Source: Sulfoacidibacillus ferrooxidans (GTDB lineage Bacteria > Bacillota > Bacilli > Alicyclobacillales > SLC66). Taken from it: DNA of 64,000 bases. Within the stretch, counting starts at the first letter, position 1. Every line of letters begins with the position of its first letter. Position numbers and translations under genes: made by a program. The notes under the pieces were generated by a model. The model saw only the letters and a program-made list of their open reading frames with translations. It was not told where the DNA came from and made no database searches. The stretch spans positions 183,889 through 247,888 of the forward strand of contig NZ_JALBUF010000004.1 of the NCBI RefSeq assembly GCF_022606465.1, given 5' to 3'. This document shows positions 1 to 8,253 of this stretch, piece by piece.

Positions 1-138
1 TACGGATCATATGATGGCGTGACTGTTGGCTGTTTTGGTTGTGTCGTATCTGCAGTGATCGTGGGTGTTGTGATTAACGCATCTCTTCCACGAACGATAG
101 AAACGAGATTTTGTGATTGGACACTTGCTATACTATAG
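1..138 (+). CDS. 3' end of an unidentified gene, possibly membrane protein
   Basis: The first frame is open from the window edge to a TAG at 136-138, giving 45 residues. A hydrophobic stretch of about 15 residues (GCFGCVVSAVIVGVVI) is followed by a charged tail. This fits the last membrane segment of a gene that starts outside the window. The fragment is too short to assign to a family, and an accidental open frame cannot be excluded. Confidence 0.3.
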   Translation, partial: YGSYDGVTVGCFGCVVSAVIVGVVINASLPRTIETRFCDWTLAIL

Positions 139-255
139 CTCGTGCTTTGTTGCAGTATGGCTAATCCGACGACGCTACATAGACTTAATGTTACCAGGTA
201 TACACCTTTCACATACATCCCCCCGTCATACAAGACGATCTCTCTTTATCAACAC

Positions 256-282
256 AAAAAGACCCGAGTTCATAACTGGGTC
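256..282 (-). terminator. intrinsic-terminator-like hairpin
   Basis: Read on the minus strand, a stem with GACCC/GGGTC arms (261-282) is followed by five T (256-260). It lies downstream of the TasA-like gene and may be a second terminator for it. The stem has internal mismatches. Confidence 0.45.
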
Positions 283-429
283 GGTTGCGCCACTTGCTCC
301 ATGTAATCTCAGGCGCCCACATCAGATTACACTTCATTGCTTCCCTATATATGTAGTCAATCACATACCATACTGTATTCATCAAATGTCCACTTTTGCC
401 TAGTCAAAATATATTTCTTTTGAAGGTAT

Positions 430-464
430 AAACTGGTGTAGTCGGTAATCGACTACACCAGTTT
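430..464 (-). terminator. 15-bp perfect hairpin after the TasA-like gene
   Basis: AAACTGGTGTAGTCG (430-444) pairs perfectly with 450-464 around a 5-nt loop. It begins about 50 nt past the stop of the minus-strand gene at 512. The T-tract is weak, so it may terminate transcription or only stabilise the 3' end. Confidence 0.6.
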
Positions 465-511
465 GACCGCTTATGGAGTGGGTCTTGTAGATGTAAGTAG
501 GAGGGATTCGC

Positions 512-1303
512 TTATGCTGATGGTTGACTGATAATTGCAGGTGATGCAGGTGGTGCAGGTGGTGCAGGTGGTGCAGGTGGTACAGGTGGTACAGGTGGTA
601 CATTGTTATTGCCAATTGCAGCAGATGTGCCAACAACAGCGCCAACATAGATGCTACTTTCTAAAGCAGATGAAGTAACTGGCATGTCTCCTATGTTGAT
701 GTCCACATCTACCCATTCAGATTGACCACTACTTAGAGGCTGTAGTGCTACACTTGAGCCATTCGTCCATGTTTCAGTTGGTCCACTATTATTTTGGTTC
801 ATTGGTATTGGCTTTAGTAAATTCCAATTCGCATTTTTAGATAGCTCTAACAATGAATTTGGACCGTTTAGTACTGACATAGCTGGATTTGCAGTTGAAG
901 CAGTAGATGAGGCTATATAAGTAGAAACCGCGCCTGTGCTTTGGCTGAATGCTTGGCTATATGCTTGGCTGATGTAGGGAGTAATTGTTTGACTGGTGTT
1001 ATTGGTAATTTCAAATAAATGTCTCCATACGTACGATGAGTTTGGCTGTAAACCGAAGGAGCTCCCATTACCGTTATCAAAGTTAAATACAAGACTACCA
1101 TTTTTATCCGATACTGTATTATCTGCGTTGGAAGAATTGGTACCAGGTTTTAGCGCTAATAATGCAGCGCTGGTATCAACAACACTGAGTGTTGACTGAT
1201 TTTCTACGCTTGCAGTGCTGTATGAATAGCCTGCCATCAAGCTTGCTAGACCGAGTGCCGATCCTACTAGTACAAAACTACGTGTCATTCTGGGACGAAT
1301 CAC
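512..1303 (-). CDS. TasA/DUF1102-like secreted protein with Pro-rich tail
   Basis: The start is taken as GTG at 1303, because GGAGG lies seven bases upstream; the frame stays open to 1375 but has no site there. The 263-aa product begins with basic residues and a hydrophobic segment (FVLVGSALGLASLMAG) followed by SYSTASVEN, the kind of signal seen on SipW-dependent biofilm-fibre proteins. The core contains GLQPNSSYVWRHLFEITNN, which resembles the DUF1102/camelysin-like pattern of a Gly-Leu-x-Pro-x-Ser turn followed by FEITN. The last 30 residues are PPV/PPA repeats. Its neighbour, divergent at 1543, encodes an ER-type signal peptidase, the usual partner of TasA-type proteins. A role as an extracellular matrix or surface protein is inferred. 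Confidence 0.7.
   Translation of the reverse strand: MIRPRMTRSFVLVGSALGLASLMAGYSYSTASVENQSTLSVVDTSAALLALKPGTNSSNADNTVSDKNGSLVFNFDNGNGSSFGLQPNSSYVWRHLFEITNNTSQTITPYISQAYSQAFSQSTGAVSTYIASSTASTANPAMSVLNGPNSLLELSKNANWNLLKPIPMNQNNSGPTETWTNGSSVALQPLSSGQSEWVDVDINIGDMPVTSSALESSIYVGAVVGTSAAIGNNNVPPVPPVPPAPPAPPAPPASPAIISQPSA
538..602. repeat. 9-bp tandem repeat coding for Pro-Pro-Val/Ala
   Basis: About seven imperfect copies of the 9-mer GCAGGTGGT or ACAGGTGGT lie inside the 3' end of the TasA-like gene. On the coding strand they specify the PPV and PPA triplets of the tail. Length variation by slippage would keep the frame. Confidence 0.8.
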
Positions 1304-1542
1304 TGTAACCCCTCCGATAGTTTCTCTATTTGCTTGCGATGTCATTGTACGATGGATTAAAGCTGGATCTCGCACCGCATCAGTCTACTCTTTGCTTATT
1401 CATTTGCACCATACAGATACTCCTTTCGTACCATAGGGACTACTTCATTTGGCTACTTTTATCAGCCGTGTGCCTGACTGTGATGGGGTATACATATGAT
1501 GATCTCTATAAAGAGAGTGGACTTTTTCTGGGAGGGTGTTCA

Positions 1543-2637
1543 ATGCGTAGTGTGCGAGTGGTCGTGAAAGGGGTTCTTTTGGTTATTGCTTTATTGTTGA
1601 TGGTGGCAGGAACGGGGACGTTTCTTCGTCATAAACCATTTCTACTGGAGGTAGAACGAACCAATAGTATGTATCCCCTTTTGCAACGTGGATACGTTGT
1701 ATTACTTGTTCCTGTGACGTTACACACACAGCTTCATATCGGTGAGATTATCATGTATCATCCTCCTGTTGGTCCACTGTCTAAAGAGGGATTTATCGTT
1801 CATCGATTAGTAGGTGGCAATGCGAGAATGGGTTATATCACAAAGGGTGATCACAACTTGCTTTCTGATCAAGCGGCGATGCAAGCACCTCCTGTTCAAC
1901 CAGCGTGGATTGTTAATCGAGTGGTGACAATCGGTGGGCGTCCGCTTGCTATACCGCTTGTGGGGTATCCAACATTGTGGTTGCAATCAGGTGCTGCCAA
2001 AAGGTTTTACTTTGTACCTATTATAGGTGCTCTTGTCGCGATTATTGTATCTACCGGAGGTATTCGCAAAAGGGAACGGCACAGGCGTTCACGGCGGTTG
2101 CGTCGTTATCAGGGATCTATTTTTTTGCTGAGTGGATTGACTCTGATGTTGATGATGGCGGCAATTATTATCAATTCATCTCAGACTGACGAAATTCCTT
2201 ATGTCGTTTCATTGCATCAAAATGGTGTTTTAAATGGTGGCGGGGTGGGGATTGTGCGCAAAGGCACGGTCATTCATCGTCCACTAGCAACGCTCAATAA
2301 CTTTAGTGATTATCCATCTGTTGCAACCATAACGGCAGAGGATCCACAATTGGTTTTTTCGGAAACGCAAGTGTGGTTACCTCCGCATGCGACAGCAACT
2401 CCAACGCTTACTTTAGATGCTAAGCACTTGGGATTCTATAAAAGTATAGTGCATATAGGCATTTTTCCGGGCATTTTGCCAGCTTCATGGATTGGATGGA
2501 TTGCACATAGAAATTATTGGCTGGCCGTTGTTGCTGTTTCATGTATACCTGGATTACCCTTCTTTATTTTCCCATTACTGCACAGCCGTATACGGCGCAA
2601 CTCAATGCAACGTGTGAGGCGTTTGATCTTTGGATAA
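1543..2637 (+). CDS. sipW: ER-type (SipW-like) signal peptidase I with long C-terminal extension
   Basis: The ATG at 1543 is chosen because GGGAGGG lies just upstream; the frame is open further back but would overlap the divergent gene. The 364-aa product has an N-terminal membrane segment (about 8-23). The catalytic serine lies in TNSMYP (Ser42). Where bacterial leader peptidases have a lysine, this protein has histidine (FIVHRLVG, His87), and the downstream TKGDHN motif matches SipW and eukaryotic/archaeal signal peptidases, which use a Ser-His pair. After about residue 150 come a membrane segment, an exported region with a beta-rich look, and a final hydrophobic pair. The family member in B. 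subtilis processes TasA and TapA. The divergent TasA-like gene is the likely substrate. The extension of more than 150 residues makes it longer than B. subtilis SipW. Confidence 0.85.
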   Translation: MRSVRVVVKGVLLVIALLLMVAGTGTFLRHKPFLLEVERTNSMYPLLQRGYVVLLVPVTLHTQLHIGEIIMYHPPVGPLSKEGFIVHRLVGGNARMGYITKGDHNLLSDQAAMQAPPVQPAWIVNRVVTIGGRPLAIPLVGYPTLWLQSGAAKRFYFVPIIGALVAIIVSTGGIRKRERHRRSRRLRRYQGSIFLLSGLTLMLMMAAIIINSSQTDEIPYVVSLHQNGVLNGGGVGIVRKGTVIHRPLATLNNFSDYPSVATITAEDPQLVFSETQVWLPPHATATPTLTLDAKHLGFYKSIVHIGIFPGILPASWIGWIAHRNYWLAVVAVSCIPGLPFFIFPLLHSRIRRNSMQRVRRLIFG

Positions 2638-2735
2638 AACGGCGCATGATCGTTATAGTGGCTACTAGTTCCATGGTATAGTAGATTTATTATTGGATAA
2701 TTGGTGCGTCACGAATTCGTTCTAAGGGGTGCACG

Positions 2736-3005
2736 ATGAAGATTGTAGTGACTGGCGGAGCGGGGTTTATAGGAAGTAATTTTGTGCGGATGATGGTTTC
2801 GGAACAGAGTGATGTGGAGGTTGTGACGTATGATGCGCTGACGTATGCGGGCAATCTTGCCAATCTTACGGGGATTATCCTCTCTGCGCACGATCGAGGC
2901 ATCTTGTGGAATGATCCAGCACTTGGCATTGATTGGCCGATAACGAAGCCGGTGTTGTCTGATAAGGATCGCCTGCACCCGTTGCTAGCAGATGCACAAG
3001 TGTGA
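2736..3005 (+). pseudogene. rmlB'-'rmlC fusion remnant (internal deletion)
   Basis: A good site (AAGGGG) precedes ATG. Residues 1-45 match the N-terminus of dTDP-glucose 4,6-dehydratase (RmlB): the Rossmann motif [11 protein letters not shown] and the [12 protein letters not shown] segment. From about residue 49 the sequence becomes the C-terminal end of dTDP-4-dehydrorhamnose 3,5-epimerase (RmlC): [18 protein letters not shown], then [13 protein letters not shown]. The rest of rmlB, anything between the genes, and most of rmlC are missing, so the junction at about 2868-2885 looks like a single in-frame deletion. The 89-residue product cannot be either enzyme. It shows that a dTDP-rhamnose operon once stood here, next to the glycosyltransferases that follow. 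Confidence 0.85.
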
Positions 3006-3082
3006 GAATGTATCCAATTGAGCATAGACTTTTATAGTGATTATACGCATACTAGATTCTAAGGATGTGAAGGAGTGGATTT

Positions 3083-4444
3083 ATGAAAAAGGATCGATGG
3101 CAGTCTAATAGAGCACGTTGTTATGTACATAGTATGGTAGCTTTAATTGCAAGCACGATGATGTGTGCGCTTGGAGTCAGTCCAGCTTTTGCTGCTAGTC
3201 AGTCGACGATTACGATTCCAATTGATGTGGATTCACAGAGTGCTAATTTGACGATACCGACTTTACCGATAAGCTTTTTTACTAATGGGGAGCTCGAAGT
3301 TTCAGGCTCAGTTCTGGTCAATGGGCTAACGATTCCGATACAAGGTGTAGAGTTAGGCATCAACCCGCTGACGAATGCAGAAAATGTATATCAGATCCTA
3401 GGGGTTCTGTTTGTATCAAATGTCGTGCTAACTGCACAGGCTTCGACTGTTCCTGTGGGTTCGGCAGATCCATTCATAGCGACTGCCTATGATGCTACAG
3501 GGAATGCCATTGCGCTTCCAAGTGGCGCAACAGTTACTTATGATGTGAGCGCACCTAGTGGGGTGTCCTCTTTACAATACAATATAGCTAACCAGAGTGG
3601 ATTTACTGCACAGGAGCCTGGCGTGTATACGATTACCCCGATGGTTAGTCAGTTTGGTACGCAAGTCACAGGTACACCCTTACAAATAACGGTTACTTAT
3701 CAAGATAACATCGTTTTTCAAATGAGTTCTTCCACTCCGCTCACGCAACTCTATGTTTCTTATAGTAACGGATCGTCTACTACAAGTGGTACAGATGGTG
3801 TCACTTTGCAAGCTACAAGTGGTTTTACACAAAGTAACCAAACGGTAACGCTCACACCAAGTGGTATGCAGCAGCTAAATGCAATATTGGCCCCTGGACA
3901 AACTTACGGATTGTCGAGTGAAGGGATGTCCGATTCGGGACTCATCCTTATGGCTGATCCGACACAGACTGTATCCTATACAGCGCCAGGTTCTACTGGG
4001 AGTTCAAGTTCCACAGACAGTTCGACAACTTCTCCTAATTGGACGGCTGCTGGAAACCCATTGACTGGAACCTCTGCTCCTGTTTCTACGTATGTGAACG
4101 TCAATGGAGTGTTGTACTCAGGTACCAAGGGTGATGGCGTTTGGATGGAAAGTGGTTCTGGATCTAGCGGAACCACTTGGACGCAAGCTGGTACCAATGC
4201 CACGCTGAATGCAGCGACGATTACGGCTCTTGTCAATGCAGACGGCACGCTGTACGCGGGGACTTCAGATGATGGCGTATGGTTATTCAGTGGCTCCACT
4301 TGGACGCAAGTTGGTACGGATAGCACACTCAATTCTGGAGATGTAACTTCTTTAACTTATGCAAACGGAGAACTAGATGCTGTCGTTGGTGGAGTTGTAT
4401 GGCAATATCCGATCCACATTCAGACAACTGCTTTGACCAATTAA
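3083..4444 (+). CDS. secreted protein, shares N-terminal domain with the transglutaminase-like protein
   Basis: GAAGGAG precedes the ATG. The 453-aa product has a signal peptide ending near residue 38 (SPAFA/AS). Residues 40-210 form a beta-rich region starting with a TITIPIDVDSQSANLTIPT-type strand pattern. This region is clearly related to the start of the protein at 8254: both share the order TIP-LTIPT...NYF/FFTNGE...GVELGIN/GVKLGLN...YTITP...FG..VTG. From about 320 there are two or three repeats of the form YVNVNGVLYSGTKGDGVW / VNADGTLYAGTSDDGVW, which resemble beta-propeller blades. No catalytic motif is recognisable. It is probably a cell-surface or matrix protein of unknown function. 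Confidence 0.75.
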   Translation: MKKDRWQSNRARCYVHSMVALIASTMMCALGVSPAFAASQSTITIPIDVDSQSANLTIPTLPISFFTNGELEVSGSVLVNGLTIPIQGVELGINPLTNAENVYQILGVLFVSNVVLTAQASTVPVGSADPFIATAYDATGNAIALPSGATVTYDVSAPSGVSSLQYNIANQSGFTAQEPGVYTITPMVSQFGTQVTGTPLQITVTYQDNIVFQMSSSTPLTQLYVSYSNGSSTTSGTDGVTLQATSGFTQSNQTVTLTPSGMQQLNAILAPGQTYGLSSEGMSDSGLILMADPTQTVSYTAPGSTGSSSSTDSSTTSPNWTAAGNPLTGTSAPVSTYVNVNGVLYSGTKGDGVWMESGSGSSGTTWTQAGTNATLNAATITALVNADGTLYAGTSDDGVWLFSGSTWTQVGTDSTLNSGDVTSLTYANGELDAVVGGVVWQYPIHIQTTALTN

Positions 4445-4486
4445 GATATGATTAATCGTTGATTCTGTTGCAAGGGAATGTGGGAG

Positions 4487-5935
4487 ATGAGAGATACATT
4501 GCAAGCAGTTCGTGAGTTGCTTGTACATAAAAAGTTTGAGGATGCGCTGGCAAGCTGTAAAGCGTTGTTCACTGAGCAGGGAGAAATGAAATCAGCGCAG
4601 CTATTTGCTTATACTGGGGAATGTTATGAAGGTCTTTTGCAAGGTGCAGAAGCGTTTGCTTGTTATGAGCGTGCATGGATACTTGATCCACAGGCCAACT
4701 GGCTTTTACAAAAGGTCCAAACGTATAGTGCGCAACGAAAGGCGATTCTAGATTCGTGGCTCATGGATGTTCTTGCGGTTCCAAAGGTTACAGTGGGTGC
4801 GGCGATTATCACACGTGATGATGAACGTACGATTGCACGTTGCTTGCGCAGTTTAGAAGGTGCCGTGGATGAGTGCATAGTGATCGATACAGGAAGTACT
4901 GATCATACTGCGGAGATTGCAAAGGAAATGGGTGCGCAGGTCTTTCATTTTACGTGGATAGACGACTTTAGTGCTGCACGCAATTTTTCTCTATCCAAAG
5001 TAACATCAGACTGGGTGATATGTATTGATGCAGATGAGTACCTATTTGATGAAGATAAAGATCACCTCTATGTTGCGGCTGGACTCTTTCAGTACATGAC
5101 CCCCCCTGTGATCATGCGGATTATTCAGGTGAGTACAATTGGCACACGTGTCGAATCTAACTATGATATGTCACGTTTTTTCTCGATGCGAGAAGGGTTT
5201 TGTTTTCGCGGGCGAGTTCATGAGCAAGTAGGTGCCTACGTGGCAGGGAGATTTACGTCTGTATATGACCATCCGGTTGTGGGGGTGCGAGTATGGCATG
5301 ACGGCTATGAAGATAGTGTGATGCAACAAAAAGGGAAGTTAGATCGCAATATTCATCTTCTTCGTAAAGCGTTACAAGAAAATCCAGGAGACATTGGTAC
5401 GCTTGGTTTTTTAGGACGAGAATTATATCTTCATGGCGATTTGCAAGAGTCTGTAGACATTCTATATGGTTGTGAACACTTAGCCAAACACTATCCTGAG
5501 TATTTACGCATACCTGAGGTTCGCGTTTTTTTAATTAATGCGTTGATGGATTTAGGACGTATGGAAGAAGCTATGAAATTGGGTCAACGCTTTATTAGCG
5601 ATAGCTCAGATTTCCCTAACGCTTGGTTTGAGTATGCGCGTGTGCACGATCGTATGATTAGAAACTTGTTAGGACAAGCCAAGCATTTATTTGTGACGTC
5701 TGCAAAGGTAGCTCATGACTATCGTGGCATTGTATCTTATGATCAAGATATTGTGCGTTGGAAGCACCAAGCAGGTCTAGCAGATGTGGCTGTCATGGAA
5801 GGTAGAGTTGCAGATGCCTATCAGCTATATAGCGATATTTTAAAAATAGTACCAGATCATGAAGGTATTAAATCGCAAATGAAAATGCTAGAAGATGAGG
5901 CTCGAAGGTTACTCAATCTCGTCCATTCTGGATAG
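4487..5935 (+). CDS. GT2 glycosyltransferase with flanking TPR repeats
   Basis: The fourth codon (ATG 4487) is preferred over ATG 4478, because AGGGA then has normal spacing. Residues 1-95 are helical TPR-like. The GT2 domain (about 100-300) starts TVGAAIITRDDERTIARCL, has VIDTGSTDHTAEIA (nucleotide-sugar binding) and the metal-binding IDADEY, and has the FTWIDDFSAARN signature. TPR-like repeats follow to the end. It is a relative of the two flagellar-operon glycosyltransferases at 45619 and 48017, and of SunS-type and TPR-GT2 enzymes, which act in the cytoplasm on proteins or lipid carriers. It sits in a small group with a GT4 gene. The acceptor is unknown. Confidence 0.8.
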   Translation: MRDTLQAVRELLVHKKFEDALASCKALFTEQGEMKSAQLFAYTGECYEGLLQGAEAFACYERAWILDPQANWLLQKVQTYSAQRKAILDSWLMDVLAVPKVTVGAAIITRDDERTIARCLRSLEGAVDECIVIDTGSTDHTAEIAKEMGAQVFHFTWIDDFSAARNFSLSKVTSDWVICIDADEYLFDEDKDHLYVAAGLFQYMTPPVIMRIIQVSTIGTRVESNYDMSRFFSMREGFCFRGRVHEQVGAYVAGRFTSVYDHPVVGVRVWHDGYEDSVMQQKGKLDRNIHLLRKALQENPGDIGTLGFLGRELYLHGDLQESVDILYGCEHLAKHYPEYLRIPEVRVFLINALMDLGRMEEAMKLGQRFISDSSDFPNAWFEYARVHDRMIRNLLGQAKHLFVTSAKVAHDYRGIVSYDQDIVRWKHQAGLADVAVMEGRVADAYQLYSDILKIVPDHEGIKSQMKMLEDEARRLLNLVHSG

Positions 5936-6058
5936 AGTAGACTGCGTGTCTCAGTGATACCGTATGTGTGATTGTTTTTGGGATATGGTATCATATGGAC
6001 GATGGCACAGAGTAGTTAGGACTGTGCATACTATTTGCGATAGTAAAGGGAGTCAATT

Positions 6059-7120
6059 ATGCGGATCGTATTTTATAGTGGACAAGTTTCAGGACATGGC
6101 GGCACGGAAACCGTACTTAAGGGTATGTGTCAAGGATTGCAACAACGTGGGCATAAGGTGCAGATTTTGTTGACAGCACCTTCTACTGATTCATCTTGGG
6201 AGAAAGGATTACCTGTTAAATATGTGGCAGTGCCTCCATCCTATGTGGGATTTGCAAAGGTCGATCCACTGATGGCACATGTGCTATTTTTTCAGCATGC
6301 GATGCGTGGTGGGCCTGCACCTGATATCATTGTGTGCCTTGGCACATGGCAGACAGCCGTTGCACGTGCAGTGGCAGAGTCTTTCTCTAAGCGACCAAAG
6401 GTGATTAGTTGGATGCAGTTTAGTTTGCACGTCATGCCTGATTCTAAATGGTTGAACTTTGCAGATATGAATATTGCTATTTCTGCGGGGATTCAGGCGC
6501 AACTGGCAACTGCATTTCCTGAAGTACCAACACCGCTTGTGTATCATCCAGTGGTGGATCAGTTGCGCTTTATTCCAAGACCAGATATCACTACATTTGT
6601 TTATGTAGGACGCTTGATGAATCAACAAAAGCGTATTGATACATTATTTACTGCATTGTCTGAAGTAGATGGGGATTGGCGCTTGAAAATCATTGGGGAC
6701 GGACCTGATGAAGTTCGGCTAAAACAGCAGGCGCATGATCAGGGCATAGAGGATAAGGTGGAGTGGCTTGGTTGGCAGTCTGATCCTTGGTCTGCAATTG
6801 ATGAAGCGACTGCATTAGTGTTACCTTCTGATTTTGAGGGATTTGGTCTCGTGTTAGTTGAGGCATTATCATGTGGCATTCCCGTTATCGCTAGTGATTG
6901 CCATATGGGGCCAAGTGATATTGTCCGTCCCGGAACCAATGGATGGTTATATCCGCCGAGGGACATCGCGAGTTTGCGTGGCCTAATACAGGGGATTATT
7001 CATGGTGCTCTTGAACTGCCATCACCGGAATCCTGTCAGGAAACTGCAAAACGCTTTTCTTATGAAGACCAGGTTGATAATTTTGAGCGTGTGCTTAAAA
7101 CCTGCCCACTTCGTAATTAG
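6059..7120 (+). CDS. GT4-family glycosyltransferase
   Basis: AAAGGGAG lies upstream of ATG 6059. The 353-aa product begins MRIVFYSGQVSGHGGTETVL, with the glycine-rich loop that GT-B enzymes use to bind acceptor and donor. The C-terminal Rossmann half has FVYVGRLMNQQKRID, IIGDGPDE and the donor-site motif EGFGLVLVEALSCG (E-x7-E). Best resemblance is to the retaining hexosyltransferases of the WaaB/WaaG type. It probably adds a sugar to an envelope polysaccharide or glycolipid. It lies 123 bp behind the GT2-TPR gene in the same direction, so cotranscription is likely. Confidence 0.85.
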   Translation: MRIVFYSGQVSGHGGTETVLKGMCQGLQQRGHKVQILLTAPSTDSSWEKGLPVKYVAVPPSYVGFAKVDPLMAHVLFFQHAMRGGPAPDIIVCLGTWQTAVARAVAESFSKRPKVISWMQFSLHVMPDSKWLNFADMNIAISAGIQAQLATAFPEVPTPLVYHPVVDQLRFIPRPDITTFVYVGRLMNQQKRIDTLFTALSEVDGDWRLKIIGDGPDEVRLKQQAHDQGIEDKVEWLGWQSDPWSAIDEATALVLPSDFEGFGLVLVEALSCGIPVIASDCHMGPSDIVRPGTNGWLYPPRDIASLRGLIQGIIHGALELPSPESCQETAKRFSYEDQVDNFERVLKTCPLRN

Positions 7121-7150
7121 GTAGGATAAGGGATATTTATTATGATATAG

Positions 7151-7225
7151 AAAATAGCTTACAAATGCTATGCTGTGCCTGTTCGATCATGGATCGGTTT
7201 GCATAGAACATTTGTAAGCTATTTT
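7151..7225. terminator. bidirectional terminator between convergent glycosyltransferases
   Basis: AAAATAGCTTACAAATG followed by CTATGC (7151-7173) pairs with 7201-7225, with one 2-nt bulge. A-tract and T-tract flank the two sides, so it can stop transcription from both the GT4 gene and the minus-strand GT2 gene. Confidence 0.85.
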
Positions 7226-7241
7226 CATTGCACGGTGTGTA

Positions 7242-7967
7242 TTAGTTGGCCACACCGTGCATATGCCCTGTAATGAGTGCATTTAATTGTTTGCCATCTT
7301 TCACAAAGCGTGCAAGTACTTGCTTCAGATGGGCATAATTAAGAAGGGTGTGGTGTGACAACGAATTTGTCCGAACACGATAATAGACCAGTGGTAGATG
7401 CAAGGAGACAAGTAGGCCAATCTTGGCAGCACGAGCAAAGTAATCAAGATCTTCTAGTACAGGTAGACTCTCGTCCCATGCGCCAATTTTAGTTGCAAAT
7501 CCCGCGCGCATAATTGCCGTGCTTGGAAGTGGGCTTCCTTCTAATACTTCTTGCAATTCTATAGGTCGAAGTGGCCAGGGGCCTTGATTGCGTGTGATCT
7601 GATTAGGATCAGTGGTGACTTGGCTAACAAGCATATCAATTTGTGGTTCATGTTCGAGTACGGCACATTGCCATTGTAATTTATTTGGCAACCAAACATC
7701 ATCAGCATCGCAAAAAGCAACATAGTCGCCTGTTGCCATCTGGATGCCTGTGTTACGCGCTGCGGAAGGACCTTTATGTTCCTGACGAATGCATTTCACC
7801 TGTGGATAAAATAGCTTAATTAGGTCTGTTGTTTGGTCTGTGGAACCGTCATCGATAACGATAATTTCGGTAGGGATAGACTGTGCCTCAATGGCATTTA
7901 TAGTTTGGCCAATAGTCGTGCGCCCATTGTGAACGGGAATGATCACACTTACTGTGGGCAGTGTCAT
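7242..7967 (-). CDS. GT2-family glycosyltransferase
   Basis: A strong site (AAGGAGG) lies ahead of the ATG. The 241-aa product is a compact GT-A fold protein. It has PTVSVIIPVHNGRTTIGQTI at the N-terminus, IIVIDDGSTDQT, the acceptor/donor loop GPSAARNTGI, the metal-binding FCDADD with W following, and the late LEDLDYFARA that supplies the catalytic base region. No membrane segment is seen. It is convergent to the GT4 gene and probably acts on the same surface glycan. Specificity cannot be told from sequence. Confidence 0.85.
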   Translation of the reverse strand: MTLPTVSVIIPVHNGRTTIGQTINAIEAQSIPTEIIVIDDGSTDQTTDLIKLFYPQVKCIRQEHKGPSAARNTGIQMATGDYVAFCDADDVWLPNKLQWQCAVLEHEPQIDMLVSQVTTDPNQITRNQGPWPLRPIELQEVLEGSPLPSTAIMRAGFATKIGAWDESLPVLEDLDYFARAAKIGLLVSLHLPLVYYRVRTNSLSHHTLLNYAHLKQVLARFVKDGKQLNALITGHMHGVAN

Positions 7968-7982
7968 AGGTGAACCTCCTTG

Positions 7983-8035
7983 TCATGACGACGTCTCGCG
8001 AATCGCGTTTCGCCGTCTTGTTGTGATCGTCATGA
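7983..8035. repeat. inverted repeat upstream of the GT2 gene
   Basis: TCATGACG (7983-7990) is repeated inverted at 8028-8035, and shorter CGCG elements lie between. It begins 16 bp upstream of the GT2 start codon, so it could fold in the 5' leader or be an operator. The gap 7968-8253 otherwise shows nothing that I can name. Confidence 0.4.
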
Positions 8036-8253
8036 GAAAGGCGACAGTGGTTATTTTCCTCCTTTAAAGAAGTGAATTCAAGGTTTTCATGTTACAGAAT
8101 ACTGACATATACATTGAATAAATAATGGAAAAAAACTGAATAGACAGATGTTTCCTTTATCTTATTGAATGACTTACCAATTGACGATTTCAAGACAAAC
8201 TGTTACGGTTTCCTTAGATAAAAACGTGAATGTATAGTCTGTGGAGAGTGGGT

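Larger units (their letters stand above)
139..511. other. gene-poor gap with two hairpins
   Basis: I see no convincing gene here. An ORF on the plus strand from 113 has no ribosome binding site and a composition unlike a protein. The gap holds a hairpin at 261-282 and a perfect 15-bp hairpin at 430-464, both annotated separately. Confidence 0.5.

Noticed and set aside
113..403. 96-codon ORF on the plus strand near the left edge
   Set aside because: No ribosome site, composition rich in His, Arg and Cys without a pattern, overlaps a terminator-like hairpin.
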